Source: Xanthomonas dyei (lineage in GTDB: Bacteria > Pseudomonadota > Gammaproteobacteria > Xanthomonadales > Xanthomonadaceae). Taken from it: a DNA stretch of 64,000 nucleotides. Shown here piece after piece: positions 25,323-34,609 of the stretch. Within the stretch, counting starts at the first letter, position 1. The number at the start of each line of letters is the position of its first letter. Below the pieces are notes generated by a model. That model made no database searches and was not told the origin of the DNA. It saw nothing but the letters and a program-made list of their open reading frames with translations. Where the stretch lies: the NCBI RefSeq assembly GCF_002939865.1, contig NZ_MDEE01000012.1, forward strand, positions 1 through 64,000, in the 5' to 3' direction. The translations under genes and the position numbers were made by a program.

Positions 25323-26130
25323 TCAGAAATCGAACACGTATTCTGCCGCGATCTCGCGGCCGATCGGGCTGAACAGGCGACTGTTGTAGCACTCGTAATC
25401 GAGTTTGTACGGGTCCTTGTGGTTGTAGCCAGTGCTGTTGAAGACGTTGTTGACGTAGAGATTGAGCTTCATCGCCGGGGTGATGCGGTAACCGAGATTG
25501 ACGTTCCAGGTGATCGCCGCGCCCACGCGGCCGTCGTATTTGCGTGTGCTCTGGCCGACGGTGGGGCTGGCCGGATCGGTGTCGGTGTCGGTGCAGCCGG
25601 CACGGTCGTCGGGCACGCCGCCATCGGCAAACGGTACGCAGCCGCCGGGTTGTCCAGCCGGCCCAGGCCCCAGTGCGAACGCACGCCGGGCACCGCGCCG
25701 ACGCGGTCGCCGTAGACGGTGGCGTTCCAGTTGCCATAGAGCCAGTTCACGCTGCCGCGCAGCTTGCTGCGGATGTCGCGGTCGCGGCGCTCGGGGTTGG
25801 GGTCGGTGCGGTAGGTCTGCTCGCGCATCGAACGCAGCTTGGTGTAGTCGAGCCAGAGCGAGAAATCGCCGATGCCGGTCTTGAGCTGGTAGCGCGCCGA
25901 CAGATCGATACCGCTGACATCGCGCTGGGCCAGGTTGATCGGGCCGCGCTCGATGGCGGTGATGGCGCCGCTGCCATGGCGGTGCACGCGCGCCAGGATC
26001 GAGGCGCAGTAATCGGCGCCGCCCCGGGTGGACCAGGCCTGGCCCGGGGCGACGGTCAGCCCGGTGCGGCAGCCGGCTTCGTCACGCAGGATGGTGGTCT
26101 CGTCGATGTCGCGGATTTCCTTCTCCAGGT
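25323..26130 (-). pseudogene. TonB-dependent receptor remnant (5'-truncated, frameshifted)
   Basis: Two overlapping minus-strand frames together read as the last ~270 residues of a TonB-dependent receptor beta-barrel. The upstream frame runs EKEIRDIDETTILRDEAGC to about VRSHWGLGRLDNP; the downstream frame resumes at PGGCVPFADGGVPDD and ends YVNNVFNSTGYNHKDPYK to EYVFDF with a terminal aromatic Phe. The shift is near 25655. The plug domain and the first two thirds of the barrel are absent. A sequencing error could explain the shift but not the missing 5' part. Confidence 0.85.
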
Positions 26131-26308
26131 GGATGCGCACACGGCGCCGCAACAATCCCGGCGGGCTCTAGCGGACCAGCTGTTGCGTAATTCCTTGCAG
26201 ATCAATTGCTTGACGCGTTCAGCGATTGCTGACGGAAATTGCCAGCTGCGCTAAAGGATGAGGTCGTCTTGGGCAGGGGCTGGCCGGCGGTTTGACCGCT
26301 GCGGGTGT

Positions 26309-26355
26309 CCTTCTCCCGTGTACGGGAGAAGGTGCCCCGAAGGGGCGGATGAGGG
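26309..26355. repeat. Intergenic palindromic repeat, third copy
   Basis: CCTTCTCCCGTGTACGGGAG followed by AAGGTGCCCCGAAGGGGCGGATGAGGG in shorter blocks, the same twin hairpin as at 19681 and 19859. Confidence 0.8.
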
Positions 26356-26469
26356 CCGTGTTTCAGGCAGGAATCCGTCCTGAAAGCATCCATCCCCGGC
26401 CTTCAAGGCAGAAGCGACGACACACCAGCAACGGCGCGGGCGATGGCTCGCCAGTGTGGTGGCATCCAC

Positions 26470-26498
26470 AAAAAAGCCCGGTCATCGGACCGGGCTCG
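26470..26498 (-). terminator. Intrinsic terminator of the DUF2628 gene
   Basis: On the minus strand AGCCCGGTC-CGAT-GACCGGGCT followed by six T residues, about 50 bases after the DUF2628 stop. Confidence 0.88.
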
Positions 26499-26549
26499 GC
26501 AACACGTTGGCGGCGGCGGGAGGGGCCGGCGCTGCGGTGTGCGGTGACG

Positions 26550-26942
26550 TCAGATCCAGCGCATGCCTTCGAACGGGTTCCAGCTGGTGCTGCCCTTCGC
26601 CTTGTCCAGGTAATAGGCGTAGTTGGCGATCATGCCGGTCAGCAACGACAGCGGCAGCCACAGCACATTCTGGAACGCGGCCGGCAGGAACGAGGCCACG
26701 ATGCTCAGCACGATGCTGATGCCGATCAGGCTCAACGCCTTACGCCACAGGCCGATGATGAAGAAATAGATGACGCCGAAGAAGAAGGCATAGAAATTCA
26801 TGCCGATCTTGACCTTGTCACCAAAGCTCAACGTCTTCAGCGCTTCCTTGTACGCCGGCTCCTTGGGGCCGCCATGACGGTCGAAGAAGTCGAAGCGGAA
26901 TTGCCACTTGGGGTTGAGCTGGGTGCGATCAAAGGTGTCCAT
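26550..26942 (-). CDS. DUF2628-family membrane protein
   Basis: 130 residues. An N-terminal cytoplasmic part (NPKWQFRFDFFDRHGGP) is followed by FYAFFFGVIYFFIIGLWRKA, a second hydrophobic stretch IGISIVLSIVASFLP and a third near LLTGMIANYAYYLDKAKG. The FFFGVIYFFIIGLWRKA block is the mark of DUF2628. Function unknown. It has its own terminator, so it is probably monocistronic. Confidence 0.85.
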   Translation of the reverse strand: MDTFDRTQLNPKWQFRFDFFDRHGGPKEPAYKEALKTLSFGDKVKIGMNFYAFFFGVIYFFIIGLWRKALSLIGISIVLSIVASFLPAAFQNVLWLPLSLLTGMIANYAYYLDKAKGSTSWNPFEGMRWI

Positions 26943-27088
26943 TCCAATCCATGTAGTTGAAAACGGTTACATGATAGGCGATCGCGTATTCAGGAGCACG
27001 TGTTTTGCAGCGAACTCGGCAATCCGCGGCCGACCCACACCGGCCGGGGATTACCCGGCCACCCCCAACCATCTCCCAACGCCAGCCG

Positions 27089-28843
27089 CTACCGCTGCTG
27101 GTTGACCCCGCTGCCGCGCCGTGCGCGTCGCAGGGCGTAGAGCGAATGGTCGGCGCGGTCGACCACCGCGGTCAGCGCTTCGCCTTCCTGGCGCAAGGCC
27201 GTGCCCAGCGTGAACAGGATCGGCGCATCGTCGCTGGCCGCCATGTAGGTGCGCACCAGCTCTTGCAACTGCTGCTCGCTGGCCTGGTGCAGCAGCACCA
27301 GAAACTCATCGCCGCCCAGCCGGACCAGGTGGTCCTGCCGGCGCAACGGGGCATTGAGAAACCAGGCCATCTGCACCAGCACTTCATCGCCGCGCTGGTG
27401 GCCGTAGGTGTCGTTGATCAGTTTGAACTTGTCCAGGTCCACCACCACGCAGCCCCAGCGCACGCTGGCATCGCGCTTGTCCAGGTCGTCCAGGAAGCGG
27501 CGATTGAAGCAGTTGGTCAGCGGGTCGGTGAACGACCATTCCAGCAGCTGTTTTTCCTGCTGATGCTGGTTGGTGATGTCCTGGGCATGGGCCAGGACGA
27601 TGGTGGCGTCAGACTCCACGTCGAGCACGTTGTGGTATTTCCAGTGGCGCAGGCTGCCATCGCCGGCCACCAGCTCGATCACGCCTGAATCCTGGCCGTC
27701 GAGCACCATGCGCGACAGGTAGCCGCGCACGCCGTCATGCCGTTCCGGGCGGATCAGCTCGAACAGCGAGCGGCCTTCCATCTCCTCCACGCTGCGGCCC
27801 AGCGAGCGCGCGGCCGCCGGGTTCACGCTGACCAGCCAGCCATCCATGTCGTGGGTGCAGATCAGCCCCAGGCTGTACTGGAACATCTTGCGGAACTTGC
27901 GCTCGCTGGCCGCCAGCGCGTCCACTGCGCGATGGCGGTCGGTGACGTCCTGGATGGCACCGATCAGGCGCATGCGACCGTCGACATGTTCCACCGCGCC
28001 GGTGCTGTGTACCCACAGGCGGCGGCCGGTGCTGCTGATCAACGGCAGTTCCAGATCCCAGGGCGTGCCCTCGTGCACGCACAGTTCCACCGCCTCGGTG
28101 ATGACCGCACGCGCTTCCAGCGGGTAGAAGGTGACCGCTTCGGCCAGCGTGGGCTGGTAGCCCGGCGGCAGGTCGTGCAGCCGGCAGGTTTCGTCCGACC
28201 AGGTCAGCGTATTGGCGCTCACATCCACTTCCCAGCCGCCGACGCCGGCCACCCGCCCGGTGCGCTCCAGAAACGCTTCGCTCTCGCGCAGGCGCTGCTG
28301 CAGCCGGGCATTGACGTCGGCGCGTTCGAGCATCACCCGGCGCTGCTCCAGACCTTCGGCAGCGACCTTGGCCAGCTGTTGCAAGGCCGCCAGCTGGGCC
28401 AGCTGCAGCTGACGCGGGCGCTGGTCGATCACGCACACCGTGCCCATGCGCAGGCCATCGGGCAGCACGATGGGGGCGCCGGCGTAATAGCGGATGCCGG
28501 GTGTATCGGTGACCAGGGCGTTGTTGCAGAAGCGTGGGTCGGCCGGCGCGTCGGGCACCTCCATCACCGCGTCGTCCTGGATGGCGTAGGCGCAGAACGC
28601 CAGCTCGCGCGCGGTTTCGGACACCCCCGGCAAGCCGATGTTGGCCTTCCACCATTGCCGATGCTCGTCCACCAGCGACACCAGCGCGATCGGCGTGCCG
28701 GCGATGGCCTGCGCGGCCGCCGCCAGGGCATCGAAGAACGGCTCGGATTCGGTATCGATCACATGCAACAACGCCAGCCGCGCCAGACGCTGCGCTTCGC
28801 TGGTGGTGGATGACTCAACGGTGTCGCGCTGATTCAACGGCAA
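27089..28843 (-). CDS. Diguanylate cyclase with GAF and two PAS domains
   Basis: 584 residues: GAF domain (about 20-165, LVSLVDEHRQWWKAN, ELAFCAYAI), PAS/PAC (about 190-300), a second PAS (about 310-425, YSLGLICTHDMDGWLVSVN), then GGDEF (about 430-580). The active site reads RLGGDEFLVLL at 508-518, catalytically intact, with an RRQD inhibitory I-site five residues upstream, so the enzyme should make cyclic di-GMP and be product-inhibited. No EAL domain, no membrane segment: a cytoplasmic sensor. The chosen start is a TTG (there is no ATG upstream of the GAF domain); a second TTG is two codons later. Confidence 0.93.
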   Translation of the reverse strand: MPLNQRDTVESSTTSEAQRLARLALLHVIDTESEPFFDALAAAAQAIAGTPIALVSLVDEHRQWWKANIGLPGVSETARELAFCAYAIQDDAVMEVPDAPADPRFCNNALVTDTPGIRYYAGAPIVLPDGLRMGTVCVIDQRPRQLQLAQLAALQQLAKVAAEGLEQRRVMLERADVNARLQQRLRESEAFLERTGRVAGVGGWEVDVSANTLTWSDETCRLHDLPPGYQPTLAEAVTFYPLEARAVITEAVELCVHEGTPWDLELPLISSTGRRLWVHSTGAVEHVDGRMRLIGAIQDVTDRHRAVDALAASERKFRKMFQYSLGLICTHDMDGWLVSVNPAAARSLGRSVEEMEGRSLFELIRPERHDGVRGYLSRMVLDGQDSGVIELVAGDGSLRHWKYHNVLDVESDATIVLAHAQDITNQHQQEKQLLEWSFTDPLTNCFNRRFLDDLDKRDASVRWGCVVVDLDKFKLINDTYGHQRGDEVLVQMAWFLNAPLRRQDHLVRLGGDEFLVLLHQASEQQLQELVRTYMAASDDAPILFTLGTALRQEGEALTAVVDRADHSLYALRRARRGSGVNQQR

Positions 28844-28873
28844 GCTCGCTCGTACCCGTGCAATCGGTCCAGT

Positions 28874-30148
28874 CTAGCGGACTGGGCATCCGTGCCCATC
28901 GGGGCTTGCGTGCGCCAGCACACAGGATGCGTCGTGGGCGCTGTCGGGGCCGTTGGCGGGTGCTGGCCGTGTCCGTGCCGCCCCGTGTTGGCTGCGGTCG
29001 GTGGCAGACCACAGCGTGCCGCCCGCCTGCAGCACCGCCGCCACGTTACGCGCGGTGATGCGCACATTGCGGGCAGCATCGGCCAATGCCTGCTCCAGGC
29101 TGCAGGCGCCAGGCACTACCGCAAACATCGCAGCGATGCCCTGCGCGTGCAGCTGTTCAGCGCCGTGGCCCAGCGATCCGGCAATGGCGATGACCGGCGT
29201 GCCGTGCCGCTGCGCCAGGCGTGCCACGCCGACGGGCGTCTTGCCGCGCAGGCTTTGGCTGTCGATACGGCCTTCGCCGGTGATCACCAGATCGGGTTGC
29301 GCGATCAGCGCCTCCAGCCCCAGCGCCTGGGCGACGACCTCCACGCCCGGACGCAACTGCGCGCCCAGGAAGGCCAGCAACCCGGCGCCCAGCCCGCCGG
29401 CCGCACCGCCACCAGGCAGCGCGTGCAGGCGCACGCCCAGATCGCGCTGCACCACATCGGCGTAGTGCCGCAGGTTGGCGTCGAGCTGGCGCACCATCGC
29501 TGCGGTGGCGCCCTTCTGCGGGCCGAACACCGCCGCGGCACCGCTCGGGCCGATCAGCGGGTTATCGACATCGCAAGCCACCTCGACGTGGCAATCCTGC
29601 AGACGTGCATCCAGGCCAGCGATGTCGATGCGCGCCAGCGCCGCCAGTGCCGCACCGCCGGGGCCGATCGGCGTGCCATGCGCATCCAGCAGCCGCGCCC
29701 CCAGCGCTTGCGCCATGCCGGCGCCGCCATCGGTGCTGGCGCTGCCGCCGATGCCGATGATGAAACGCCGCGCGCCGGCATCCAGCGCGGCCAGGATCAA
29801 CGCACCCACTCCGGCGGTGCTGGCATGCAACGGCGCGCGCTGCGCCGGCGGTATCAGGGCCAGCCCGCTGGCGGCGGCCATTTCGATCACCGCGGTGGCG
29901 CCGTCGCCGGTCAGACCGAAAAAGGCCTGTACCGGCGTGCCGAGCGGGCCGCTGACCGTGCATGTGATCACCCGCCCGCCAGTGGCAGCGACCAACGCAT
30001 CCACGGTGCCTTCGCCACCATCGGCCATGGGCACGGTGGTGTAGTGCCACTGCGGGAACACCTGGGCAAACCCGGCTTCGATCTGCGTGGCCACCTCCAG
30101 CTCAGACAGGCTTTCCTTGTACGCATCCGGGGCGATGACGACCCTCAC
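28874..30148 (-). CDS. Glycerate 2-kinase family (GarK/GlxK-type glycerate kinase)
   Basis: About 424 residues starting at a GTG (VRVVIAPDAYKESLSE). Family blocks: APDAYKESLS, MADGGEGTVDAL, IGIGGSASTDGGAGMAQALG, ALPGGGAAGGLGAG, and LVITGEGRIDSQSLRGKTPVG. The enzyme phosphorylates D-glycerate from glyoxylate or glucarate breakdown, using ATP. The C-terminus has a ~45-residue low-complexity extension (SQHGAARTRPAPANG) past the normal family end. It is followed on the same strand by the GGDEF gene; the next gene upstream is the dipeptidase, 85 bases away. Confidence 0.9.
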   Translation of the reverse strand: MRVVIAPDAYKESLSELEVATQIEAGFAQVFPQWHYTTVPMADGGEGTVDALVAATGGRVITCTVSGPLGTPVQAFFGLTGDGATAVIEMAAASGLALIPPAQRAPLHASTAGVGALILAALDAGARRFIIGIGGSASTDGGAGMAQALGARLLDAHGTPIGPGGAALAALARIDIAGLDARLQDCHVEVACDVDNPLIGPSGAAAVFGPQKGATAAMVRQLDANLRHYADVVQRDLGVRLHALPGGGAAGGLGAGLLAFLGAQLRPGVEVVAQALGLEALIAQPDLVITGEGRIDSQSLRGKTPVGVARLAQRHGTPVIAIAGSLGHGAEQLHAQGIAAMFAVVPGACSLEQALADAARNVRITARNVAAVLQAGGTLWSATDRSQHGAARTRPAPANGPDSAHDASCVLAHASPDGHGCPVR

Positions 30149-30232
30149 CAGCGACACGCCTGCGATAGAGGACACCACGCGGCTGCGCCGATGCGCTGCG
30201 GCGATGCCACCTGCAAGGTGCAACGCATCGCC

Positions 30233-31471
30233 CTACGTCGCCTTGGCCTGCCTGGCCGCGTAGTCCTGCGCCTGTTGCATCACCCGCAGCAGGTTGCCGC
30301 CCCAGATGCTGGCGATCTGCGCTTCGGTATAGCCCTTGCGCAGCAGCCAGGCGGTGATGCGCGGGAGCTTGGAAACATCGTCCAGCCCGACCACGCCCCC
30401 GCCGCCGTCCCAATCCATGCCGATGCCCACATGGTCGGGCCCGACCACGGAAAGCACGTGCTCCAGATGCGCGAAGAAGTCCTCTTCGGTGGCGCGCTTG
30501 ATCGGGTAGCGCGCATCCAGGTCCTTGAGTGCGGCGCTCAGGGCGGTGCCGTCGGCGATCTTGACGTGTTCCCAGCCGCCATACTGGTCGGTCAGCGCCT
30601 TTTCGGCGGCCTTGCGCTCGGGGCTGGCGCCACTGTCGACCAGATAGCCGCCGTAGGAATTCACCTGGATCACGCCGCCGTGCTCGGCCAGCACCTTCAG
30701 CCGTGCGTCGTCGATGTTGCGCGGATGATTGAAGACCGCACGGGCGCCGCTGTGCGAGAGCACGATCGGCACCGGCGATAGCGCAATCAACTGATCGAAC
30801 ACCGCATCGGAAGCGTGCGATTGATCGATCACGATGCCCAGCGCCTGTGCCTGTTGCACCAGTTGCCTGCCGGCAGGGCTCAAGCCCTTCCACTCCGGCC
30901 CCTTGGGGTCGGTGGCCGAGTCGGCGAACTCGTTGTTGAGAAAGTGCACCGTGCTCATCAGGCGCAGCCCTTGAGCGTAATAGAAGCGCAGCAGCGTGGG
31001 GTCGGCCGCCAGCGGGCTGGCGTTTTCCATACTGATGTACACCACGCGCTTGCCGTCGGCCTTGATACGTGCGGCATCGGCAGGCGTGGTAGCGGCAGCG
31101 AAGCGCTGCGGTTGTGCGGCCAGCAGATTATGGATCTTCATCAGCCGCTGCAGCCCGGCATCGCGGTCGTCCAGGTGCGCGGTCGCACTGCGATCGCCCT
31201 GGGCGGTGTAGACCGCCCAGAAGCCGCCATCGAGCGCGCCTTCGACCATGCGCGGGTAATCCACCTGCGATAGCCGGTTGCCAGCATGCGCCTGCAATAC
31301 GTCGAAGTCGGGCCGCTCCAGATTGGCCGGCGTGTCCAGATGCGAATCCAGCGTCACCAGGCGCTTTTGCAGCGCGGTGGCGCGCGCCAGTTCGGCCTTG
31401 GAAAACTCCAGCGCGTGCGCCGAGCCAGCCAGGCTCAGCAACACGGCCACACATAACAGTTGCAGGTTCAT
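30233..31471 (-). CDS. M19 membrane-dipeptidase family, secreted
   Basis: 412 residues with a signal peptide ending AGSAHALE. The renal-dipeptidase metal ligands are present: His44 and Asp46 (LDSHLDT), bridging Glu149 (YISMEN), His219 (DQSHASD) and His240 (LSHSGAR). The MDWDGGGG block near residue 354 completes the barrel. Zinc-dependent hydrolysis of dipeptides, in the periplasm. Same strand as the glycerate kinase, 84 bases upstream of it. Confidence 0.93.
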   Translation of the reverse strand: MNLQLLCVAVLLSLAGSAHALEFSKAELARATALQKRLVTLDSHLDTPANLERPDFDVLQAHAGNRLSQVDYPRMVEGALDGGFWAVYTAQGDRSATAHLDDRDAGLQRLMKIHNLLAAQPQRFAAATTPADAARIKADGKRVVYISMENASPLAADPTLLRFYYAQGLRLMSTVHFLNNEFADSATDPKGPEWKGLSPAGRQLVQQAQALGIVIDQSHASDAVFDQLIALSPVPIVLSHSGARAVFNHPRNIDDARLKVLAEHGGVIQVNSYGGYLVDSGASPERKAAEKALTDQYGGWEHVKIADGTALSAALKDLDARYPIKRATEEDFFAHLEHVLSVVGPDHVGIGMDWDGGGGVVGLDDVSKLPRITAWLLRKGYTEAQIASIWGGNLLRVMQQAQDYAARQAKAT

Positions 31472-31780
31472 GCGCGCTCGCAGACAGGTGGGGTCCTCCG
31501 ATCATAGCCGCAGCGCGGCCGCGCGCTGGCCGCGCATCGTGCACGCAAATGGCCCCGTCATGGCCCGCACAAGTTCAACCAGCGCCACACCACGAGCGCC
31601 GAACACGTTGCAGTTATAAAAAATACATAGTCAAAGCAATTGCGCGGCGGCCGCCGCTACGCACACTTGCGCGGCCGTCGCTGGCGGCAGTCCCCCACTC
31701 CCGATACCGCAGACCGCCGTGCTTTGAGCGCGCGACGTGCGGGTGTGCGCAACACCTTCCCTCTTTGGCGAGACCCCTCT
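31472..31780. other. Divergent intergenic region of dipeptidase and AvrXca-like gene
   Basis: About 309 bases. An AT-rich patch TTATAAAAAATACATAG near 31614 may hold promoter elements. GC-rich palindromes (GCGCGGCGGCCGCCGC) follow near 31643. No gene. Confidence 0.5.
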
Positions 31781-33631
31781 ATGTCCATCGCATCGCGTGC
31801 GCTGCACAGGCGCTTGCTCATCCTTGGTTTGATCGCCACCGGCCTGGGCGCGGCCTCTGCCGCGAGTGCGGCCTGCACCGCCGGGACCTGGACGGCGCGC
31901 GTCAACGAAATCGGCATGCCGCCGGTGCGCTACGAAACGGCGCATTTCGCTTTGCGCTGGAATGGCGACGGCGTCTCCGATGCGGATGTCCGCGCCGCCG
32001 GCGAGCATCTGGAAATGGTCTGGGATACCTTCATCAATCGCCTGCAGTTTCCCGAGCCGTTCTGCAATGTCGCCACCAAGTACAAGGCCAACCTGCACCT
32101 GGATCCGAGCTTCGGCCTGAGCGGCGGTGCAACCGGCAGCGGCGGCATGGGCATGTGGATGGCGCCGGGCGGCCTGCGCGACCACTGGGGCTTGGCGCAC
32201 GAACTCACGCATGCGCTGCAGTACCAGGCAGGCGGTTTGCAGGAGTCCGAATACACCGGCTGGATCTGGGAATCGCACGCCAACTGGATGACTCACCAGC
32301 TGCCGGAATTCCACGGCAGCGACGTGCATTGCTCCAGCATGCTGGTGAACTACCCGCACGTGTATCTGGGTTCCACGCGCGACCGTTATTGCAACTGGCA
32401 GTTCATGGAGTATCTGAAGAACCGCTACGGCTACGCCATCATCAACGACATGTGGAGCAAGGCGCCGCGCATCGACAACCCGGCGCGGCGCAGCGCCGAT
32501 CCGTTTTCGGTGATCAAGACCAACATGGGTTGGACGCAGTCGCAACTGAACGATGTGTTCGGCGACTGGGCGATGCGCAACGTCAACTGGGATTACACCA
32601 ATCCCGACGGCAGCGACCAGGGCGTGCTGTATCGCGCGCGCTATGGCAGCAATCTGTCGTTCGACCCGCAGCGCACCCAGGACTGGGACAACCGCGACCG
32701 CGCGTTGCGCATGACCGTGCTCGACCCGGTGGCCGGCCAGGCCAACCGCTATCGCGTGCCGTTCGAATGGGCACCGCAGCGCTGGGGCTACAACTTGGTG
32801 CAGCTGATCCCCGCCAGCGGCGCCACCACGATCCAGGTCGCCTTCGAGGGCCAGGTGCAGAGCGCAGCAGCCGTCACCAGCCTGCCCGGCCTGCTCAACG
32901 ACCCGACCAGTATTCCCACACCGGACTCGGACTGGCGCTGGGGCGTGGTGGCCATCGACAGTGCCGGCAAGGCCCGTTACAGCACGCTGCAGCGCGGCGC
33001 TCAGGCCAGCGTCGGCATGCCGCTGAAGAGCGGCGACCGCGCGGTGTATCTGATGGTGATGGGCGCGCCCAGCACCATGCAGCAGATCAAGTGGGACCAG
33101 TCGTACTACGCGATCTACCGCTACCCGTGGAGCGTGACGCTGACCAATGCCGCGCCAGCCGGCAGCCAGCCCAATGCGCCCACGCCCACCCCGGTGGGAC
33201 GTCGTCACGCCAACGGCGGCGGCTGGGTCGCCAATACCGCCAATGTCGCCTCCACCGCCTACGTGGGGCCACGCGCACGCGTGCTGGCCGGCAATGTGCT
33301 GGGCAATGCGCGCATCGACGGCCATGCCACGGTGATGGGCGGCACGGTGCAGGGCAATGCGGTGCTCGGCGGGCTCACCGTGTGGCATCCGGGCGCCACC
33401 ATCGGTGCCACTGCGCAGGCGCATACCGTGTTCATGGGCCCGGGGGCGTTCGGTGCCATCAACGTCGGCGGCACCGCACAGCTACGTGGCGATGTCGAAG
33501 AACAAGGCGCCTCGCCCACGCAGGGCGTGTTCTACGGATTCGTCGATTCGGCCACGATGACCAACCCGGAGTTCGGTGCAGACCTGCGCCAGGCGGTGCC
33601 GGAAATCACTGCGCGACCCGCTGGTTGGTGA
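31781..33631 (+). CDS. Secreted AvrXca/Svx-like zinc metalloprotease (DUF6055)
   Basis: 616 residues. A signal peptide (LLILGLIATGLGAASAASA) ends near residue 30. The catalytic gluzincin-type site is HELTH at 140-144 with Glu164 in WIWESHANW as third ligand. The overall sequence matches what I recall of AvrXca (Xanthomonas) and Svx (Pectobacterium), secreted virulence-linked proteins of the DUF6055 group. After about residue 515 a Pro/Thr linker leads to a repeat-rich C-terminus (ANTANVASTAYVGPRARVLA) that reads as hexapeptide-like left-handed beta-helix. That combination of protease and beta-helix suggests a wall- or polysaccharide-binding tail. Likely exported by type II secretion. Confidence 0.85.
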   Translation: MSIASRALHRRLLILGLIATGLGAASAASAACTAGTWTARVNEIGMPPVRYETAHFALRWNGDGVSDADVRAAGEHLEMVWDTFINRLQFPEPFCNVATKYKANLHLDPSFGLSGGATGSGGMGMWMAPGGLRDHWGLAHELTHALQYQAGGLQESEYTGWIWESHANWMTHQLPEFHGSDVHCSSMLVNYPHVYLGSTRDRYCNWQFMEYLKNRYGYAIINDMWSKAPRIDNPARRSADPFSVIKTNMGWTQSQLNDVFGDWAMRNVNWDYTNPDGSDQGVLYRARYGSNLSFDPQRTQDWDNRDRALRMTVLDPVAGQANRYRVPFEWAPQRWGYNLVQLIPASGATTIQVAFEGQVQSAAAVTSLPGLLNDPTSIPTPDSDWRWGVVAIDSAGKARYSTLQRGAQASVGMPLKSGDRAVYLMVMGAPSTMQQIKWDQSYYAIYRYPWSVTLTNAAPAGSQPNAPTPTPVGRRHANGGGWVANTANVASTAYVGPRARVLAGNVLGNARIDGHATVMGGTVQGNAVLGGLTVWHPGATIGATAQAHTVFMGPGAFGAINVGGTAQLRGDVEEQGASPTQGVFYGFVDSATMTNPEFGADLRQAVPEITARPAGW

Positions 33632-33635
33632 TCTT

Positions 33636-33660
33636 GCGCAGCTGCAGCAAGTAGCTGCGC
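33636..33660 (+). terminator. Hairpin after the AvrXca-like gene
   Basis: A perfect 8-bp stem GCGCAGCT/AGCTGCGC with a 9-base loop, 4 bases after the stop. There is no T-tract, so terminator function is uncertain. Confidence 0.45.
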
Positions 33661-33967
33661 ATCAGCGCAAGAAGACTCCACACACAGGGCCAGGGACGGC
33701 CATCGATGCGCGCGCACAACGCACACGCCGCATGCGCGCGGCATTGGCAAGTGTGGTTTGTTCGGCCTGTGCACGTCGCGTTTGATTTGGCTGTTTTGAC
33801 CACGTTACCGAACGACCGCTACCCGGTTCTGAAAACCGCTGGTGGTCCTGCGTGACGGGTGTGGCGGCGATCGCATGCAGGCCTGCGTCTACTCGCAGCG
33901 TTCTGGCCGCAGGCACACCAGCACTGCACATCGACGTTGCCGTGCACGCTGCACGCCTAACGCAGGC
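33661..33967. other. Intergenic stretch, no gene seen
   Basis: About 307 bases between two convergent genes. Short frames on both strands have no family features. Confidence 0.5.
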
Positions 33968-34288
33968 TCAATCGTCGAGTTCGGCCAGCCGTGCGCGCAC
34001 GCTTTCCACATCGATGTGCTCGCGCACATGCGGCCACTGCCGCGCCCACACCGAGCGGAACACGATCCACGCGCCGAACACACCCAGACAGGTCGAGCCC
34101 AGCGCCAACAGTAACGGATGCAGCGGCGAGCCGGTGCCGGTCTGAAACAGATACATGAACGCCCCGGAAAACAGCAGCCACACGCCGAACACCGGCCAGT
34201 TGCTGGCCAGCAGGCTGGCATTGGGCCGCTCGATCTCGCGCAGCAACCGGCGCAAGGCCTTGCGTTCGTCTTCGTCGCTGGACGTCAT
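33968..34288 (-). CDS. Small two-helix inner-membrane protein, unknown function
   Basis: 106 residues. A charged N-terminus (SSDEDERKALRRLLREIERP), two membrane segments (about 30-50 and 57-78) and a charged, possibly coiled C-terminus (HIDVESVRARLAELDD). No family recognised; the charge layout suggests both ends are cytoplasmic. Confidence 0.65.
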   Translation of the reverse strand: MTSSDEDERKALRRLLREIERPNASLLASNWPVFGVWLLFSGAFMYLFQTGTGSPLHPLLLALGSTCLGVFGAWIVFRSVWARQWPHVREHIDVESVRARLAELDD

Positions 34289-34609
34289 CGGCTGGTGCTC
34301 CCTAGTGAATGTCTGCGTTGAAGTCCTGACTGCAGCGCGCTGCGATCACCCATTGCCATGGCGCACAGACCTGCATCCGCTGCGCGATGACGATGACCGC
34401 ACCGCCTCACCTGCACCATATGGAACAGCGCACGCCACGCGCTGCGGCGGCAGACGAGAACGCCCGCCTTGCACCGCTTACCTGCAGTGCAACGCAGCCG
34501 CACAACGGCGCCGTCATCGGGCGGCCACGACTGCAATGCCACCAACCTGCAGCTGCACAAGCACGCAGCAGGCATCAAACATCGCCCGCTGCCTCGGATC
34601 CGCCGTCTG
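34289..34609. other. Intergenic stretch, no gene seen
   Basis: About 321 bases of ordinary composition between two minus-strand genes. Nothing supportable. Confidence 0.5.
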
